Under the pieces are notes generated by a model. That model saw nothing but the letters and a program-made list of their open reading frames with translations. It had not been told where the DNA came from and ran no database searches. A DNA stretch of 9,147 nucleotides from an uncultured Planctomycetaceae bacterium (GTDB taxonomy: Bacteria; Planctomycetota; Planctomycetia; Planctomycetales; Planctomycetaceae), in assembly GCA_903921605.1 (NCBI GenBank), contig CAIXQV010000867.1:1-9147 (forward strand). Reading direction: 5' to 3'. Position 1 is the first letter of the stretch, and each line of letters starts with the position of its first letter. Shown here piece after piece: positions 6,324 to 9,147 of this stretch. A program made the translations under genes and the position numbers.

Positions 6324-6920
6324 ACAAGGTGCGATTGCTGTGAACCTCCGGGATCGCAATTGCCCCCAGATTCAGATGGACTGCGGTTGTCAACGAAGAA
6401 AAATCCAGCGTGTCAATCCCGCTGCTGGCGATTTCTGTAACACGATCGGCTTCTGCGGTCGCTGCTGTTCGGAAGATATAGTTATCGTCTCCGGAACCGC
6501 CGATCAATTGGTCGTTCCCACCGGCTCCTTCCAGAACATCGTTACCAAGCCCACCAGACAGGGAGTTTGCCTCGTCATTGCCCTTCAGCCGACGTTTCCT
6601 GAACCGCCCACAACCGCTTCAAAATCTGTTGCAGAGTTCAGGATCAGTCTCATGTATGCGTATAAGGCCTGAGTGGTTGTAAGACTCAAATCCAGCGTGA
6701 CGTTCACGGTGACAGCAGCAAACGTCACCGTGTCCCGACCGCCATCGACAGCCTCGAACAGCGTATCCGTTTCTGCTGTGGTCGCCGTTGTCATGACGTC
6801 GCTGTCATCTCCGTTTCCGCCGATGAGCCGGTCGCTGCCGGTTAACCCTGTGGGCTGATCATTCCCATCACGGCCCTCCAGCTTATTGGCCAGGCTGTTG
6901 CCCGAGATCACCTCTTTCAA
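6313..6920 (-). pseudogene. Remnant of a hemolysin-type calcium-binding (RTX-like) repeat protein
   Basis: Two minus-strand frames (6920-6585 and 6584-6313) together encode GGxGxD nonapeptide repeats. Examples are LIGGNGDD, then LSGGLGND, LEGAGGND and LIGGSGDD, which form calcium-binding beta-rolls in secreted proteins. Between repeat blocks are DTVTFAAVTVNVTLDL-type spacers. The first frame breaks at a TGA (6585-6587) right after GGSGN. Adding one base between 6592 and 6593 would give GGSGNDRLKGND and join it to the second frame. The frame is open back to a TGA at 7077-7079 but contains no ATG or GTG (only TTG at 6918-6920), so the start is lost. The 3' end stops just where a further repeat would be expected and overlaps the last 11 bases of the kinase gene on the opposite strand. 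It is best read as the decayed C-terminal part of a large surface or secreted protein. Confidence 0.75.
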
Positions 6921-7182
6921 TGGGGTACCAATGACATTTGGAGATGTCGCGAGGCCCGTTAAGGCAAGTGCCGGGACTGAGCGCGATTCTCCGAGTCGTT
7001 CAGTTCGTCGACCGTCATTCGTCGACCACGAACGACGCAGAGGAGAGACGTCGGGGCGAATCTTGCCCGAAAAGCTTCATAACCGGGACGCAACCTAACA
7101 AAACACCGGCACTGCATCTTCTCCCGCAAATCCCAGCGATGTTCCAGATACCCAATTGCCTTGCTAGAAACAGCCAGGCCGA
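6921..7182. other. Spacer between sppA and the calcium-binding remnant
   Basis: No gene is convincing here. Two minus-strand frames are open through it: one of 75 codons starting at 7186 and one continuing upstream of the calcium-binding remnant without a start codon. A 10-bp direct repeat, TTCGTCGACC, occurs at 7004-7013 and 7018-7027. A weak GGGC/GCCC hairpin near 7053-7069 has no following T-run, so I do not call a terminator. Confidence 0.4.
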
Positions 7183-8976
7183 TCAATCCATCCGGACATC
7201 GAAAGGAAGAATGGTCAAAGCGGGCTCATCCGCAAGCAGACGCAGCGTTCTCAGATGCGACAGCGCAGGGAGTGCTTTTGCGGGAAGGAGTGCAGCCCAG
7301 ACGTCAAACGGGCGATCGGCGGATTCCGTTTTGCCCATTAGAAACTGCAGAGGACTTTGAGGACGAGGCAGGTCTTCCAGCTCAAGTTTGCTCTCCGCAT
7401 CACCCGCCAGATTCCGAGCGTGAGCGACCGCGTCGGCCAGTGTTCCCAGATGATCCACCAGGCCCAGCGCTTTGGCCTGACGTCCGGTGTAGACTCGCCC
7501 CCGAGCGAGTGCTTCCAGCTTTGCATGCTCCATCTTTCGACCTGCCGCAGCCTTCTGCGTGAACTGTTCGTAAATCGTGTTCAGCATGCCCTGCATAGCG
7601 TCACGTTCCGAATCTGAAAAGCCTTCCGTGATGCTCATCACTCCGCTGTTTTTGCCGCGGCTGATCACCGTCGTGGTCACTCCGACCTTCTTCATGAGTC
7701 CATCCAGAGCGACCTTGCCACCCACCACTCCGATCGATCCCGTCAGCGTCCCAGGCTCTGCAAAAATCGCCTCCGCACCCATGGAAATATAGTAGCCGCC
7801 GCTGGCCGCAGTATCGCTCATGCTGGCTACGACCGGTTTGCCACTGGCCTCCAGCGCACGCCAAATCAAATCACTCGCCAGCGCGCTGCCTCCTGGGCTG
7901 TCGACTCGCAACACGATCGCTTTGACATTTGCGTCTTTCGAAATCTTATGAATCAACGGCACAATCTTGTCAGAGTTAATGGTCGACTCGGACAAAAACC
8001 CCATCGGATCACCGCCGGAAACAATAGGGCCTTCCAGTCGCAGGACTGCAATGCGAGGCCGAGTGCTGCCGGTATCGGACGAACCGCCGGACAGCAGTTC
8101 CATCAGAGAAAACAGGTCCAGATCCGTGTTGACCTTTTTCTTTTTGTAATCTTCGCGAATACGGACATCCAGAGTCTCATCACCTCCCGCAAGCAGTGTG
8201 ACAAGCTGATCTTCGTAGGCGACTTCATCGATCAGTCCCATCTCCTTCGCTCGATTCACACTGATCAGACCCTCGTCGATGATGCTCTTCACTTTGTCTT
8301 CCGGAAGCTTTCGAGCCGCCGCAATCTGCGACACCATATCCCGATAGTAGTCATCGAGGATCGCTTCCATCTCTTCACGAAACTCAGCGCTCATTTCCGA
8401 TCGAGTGTAAGGCTCCGCAGCAGATTTGAAGGCTCCCACGCGAAGCATGTCTGCCTTGATGTCGAGCATCTCCAACAGGTTTTTGTAAAACGTGACTTCA
8501 GCTCGCAACCCCGTCAGCATCAGAGTCCCGGATTCCGGCATCAGAATGCGATCGCAGGACGCAGCCAGCAGATAATCTTTGTTTCCGCAGTCATTCATGC
8601 AGGCCCAGACAGGCTTGCCGGCTTTGCGAACATCCGCAATGGCCGTTTGAAGTTCATTCAGCCGAGCCCACCCGACTTCGACGGATTCGATCTTCAACAA
8701 GACGCCTTTGATGGACTTGTCCTTCGCCGCCTGATGCAGACGATCCATGCAGACGGGAAGTCCTTCCACCAGATCTCCAAAAAGGCCGGGCATCTGAGTT
8801 CCCTCCGGATAGCTTCCGGAGATTCGAATCTCCGCCCAGTCCGCTCGAACTTTTTTGGCCACTTTGTCTTTTGAGGCGTCCGACTTCTCTTCATCCGCCT
8901 GAACATTGATCGGCATGCAGAAGCCAACAACGCTCAACATCAACAGCCCGCGCAGGTATCGCAACATTGCTCTCAT
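7183..8976 (-). CDS. sppA: Signal peptide peptidase SppA, double-domain (67K) type
   Basis: SppA is a Ser/Lys-dyad protease of family S49 that degrades leftover signal peptides in the membrane. The 597 residues compare with 618 in E. coli SppA and contain both tandem S49 domains. An export signal is clear: basic start, hydrophobic core at about 10-20 and a VQA-DE cleavage-like site near residue 27. The general-base lysine is Lys184 in the FKSAAEPY motif (183-190), matching E. coli Lys209. The nucleophile is Ser392 in TAASGGYY (389-396), matching Ser409. Supporting motifs are RVDSPGGS (357-364) and LTGSIGVVGG (411-420). The enzyme therefore looks intact. The N-terminal signal could alternatively be retained as an anchor. 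No partner gene lies on the same strand immediately upstream within the window. An alternative start at 8967 is better placed relative to AAGGA. Confidence 0.95.
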   Translation of the reverse strand: MRAMLRYLRGLLMLSVVGFCMPINVQADEEKSDASKDKVAKKVRADWAEIRISGSYPEGTQMPGLFGDLVEGLPVCMDRLHQAAKDKSIKGVLLKIESVEVGWARLNELQTAIADVRKAGKPVWACMNDCGNKDYLLAASCDRILMPESGTLMLTGLRAEVTFYKNLLEMLDIKADMLRVGAFKSAAEPYTRSEMSAEFREEMEAILDDYYRDMVSQIAAARKLPEDKVKSIIDEGLISVNRAKEMGLIDEVAYEDQLVTLLAGGDETLDVRIREDYKKKKVNTDLDLFSLMELLSGGSSDTGSTRPRIAVLRLEGPIVSGGDPMGFLSESTINSDKIVPLIHKISKDANVKAIVLRVDSPGGSALASDLIWRALEASGKPVVASMSDTAASGGYYISMGAEAIFAEPGTLTGSIGVVGGKVALDGLMKKVGVTTTVISRGKNSGVMSITEGFSDSERDAMQGMLNTIYEQFTQKAAAGRKMEHAKLEALARGRVYTGRQAKALGLVDHLGTLADAVAHARNLAGDAESKLELEDLPRPQSPLQFLMGKTESADRPFDVWAALLPAKALPALSHLRTLRLLADEPALTILPFDVRMD

Positions 8977-8981
8977 TCCTT
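8977..8981 (-). promoter_or_regulatory. Shine-Dalgarno that argues for the second sppA start
   Basis: AAGGA on the minus strand abuts the ATG at 8976 directly, which is too close to serve it. It lies nine bases before the in-frame ATG at 8967 (residue 4). Translation may therefore begin at MLRYLRG, giving a 594-residue precursor. Confidence 0.5.
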
Positions 8982-9147
8982 CAGATTTCCCGACGTCATT
9001 CTCGACAAGTGCCGCTGAGTCTAAGCCGTTGCGTCTGCTGCATCTATGCCATTTGAAAAAGAACCGCCGGTTTGTCGAATTCCTGCGGCATCAGCAAGCC
9101 CGGGGAAGCACTATCAGAGTGCCCTGAGATGAGACCGTTTGTGAGGC

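Noticed and set aside
7948..8874. 308-codon plus-strand open frame
   Set aside because: It lies entirely antisense to sppA, whose catalytic motifs are intact; the product is His- and Arg-rich as expected of a shadow frame.

Overview
The window looks like planctomycete DNA. The evidence is a divergent ECF sigma factor paired with a Ser/Thr kinase, a kinase whose extracytoplasmic part is a degenerate formylglycine-generating-enzyme (FGE-sulfatase-like) domain, two GYF_2 proteins, hemolysin-type calcium-binding repeats, and starts that mostly lack Shine-Dalgarno sequences. This assignment is inferred from gene content alone. No tRNA, rRNA, CRISPR array or transposase was seen.

Positions 1-2710 (minus strand) carry a membrane-protein cluster. 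Reading 5' to 3', it holds a GYF_2/TM/coiled-coil protein (2710-1757) whose likely C-terminal part (1760-1470) lies out of frame behind a degenerate repeat. Next come a second GYF_2 protein with two C-terminal membrane helices (1247-594) and, 19 bases later, a DUF2752 membrane protein that runs off the left edge (574-1).

Positions 2711-3217 have no convincing gene. They contain an 18-bp perfect A/T palindrome, an A8 tract and a good sigma70-like promoter candidate facing right. This probably drives the plus-strand pair: an ECF sigma factor (to 3745) and an 833-residue transmembrane Ser/Thr kinase (3822-6323). Such ECF-kinase pairs are a known planctomycete signalling arrangement. The kinase would sense through its C-terminal half and act on the sigma factor.

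Positions 6313-6920 (minus strand) hold a decayed C-terminal fragment of a calcium-binding-repeat protein. It has one inferred missing base and no usual start codon, and its stop overlaps the 3' end of the kinase gene. Positions 7183-8976 (minus strand) encode a complete double-domain signal peptide peptidase SppA with an export signal and both catalytic residues.

Three places look one base out of frame: the GYF_2 gene near 1760, the calcium-binding remnant near 6592, and possibly the sigma factor start near 3235. They may reflect gene decay, recoding or consensus errors in the assembly. This question most affects how the window should be interpreted.
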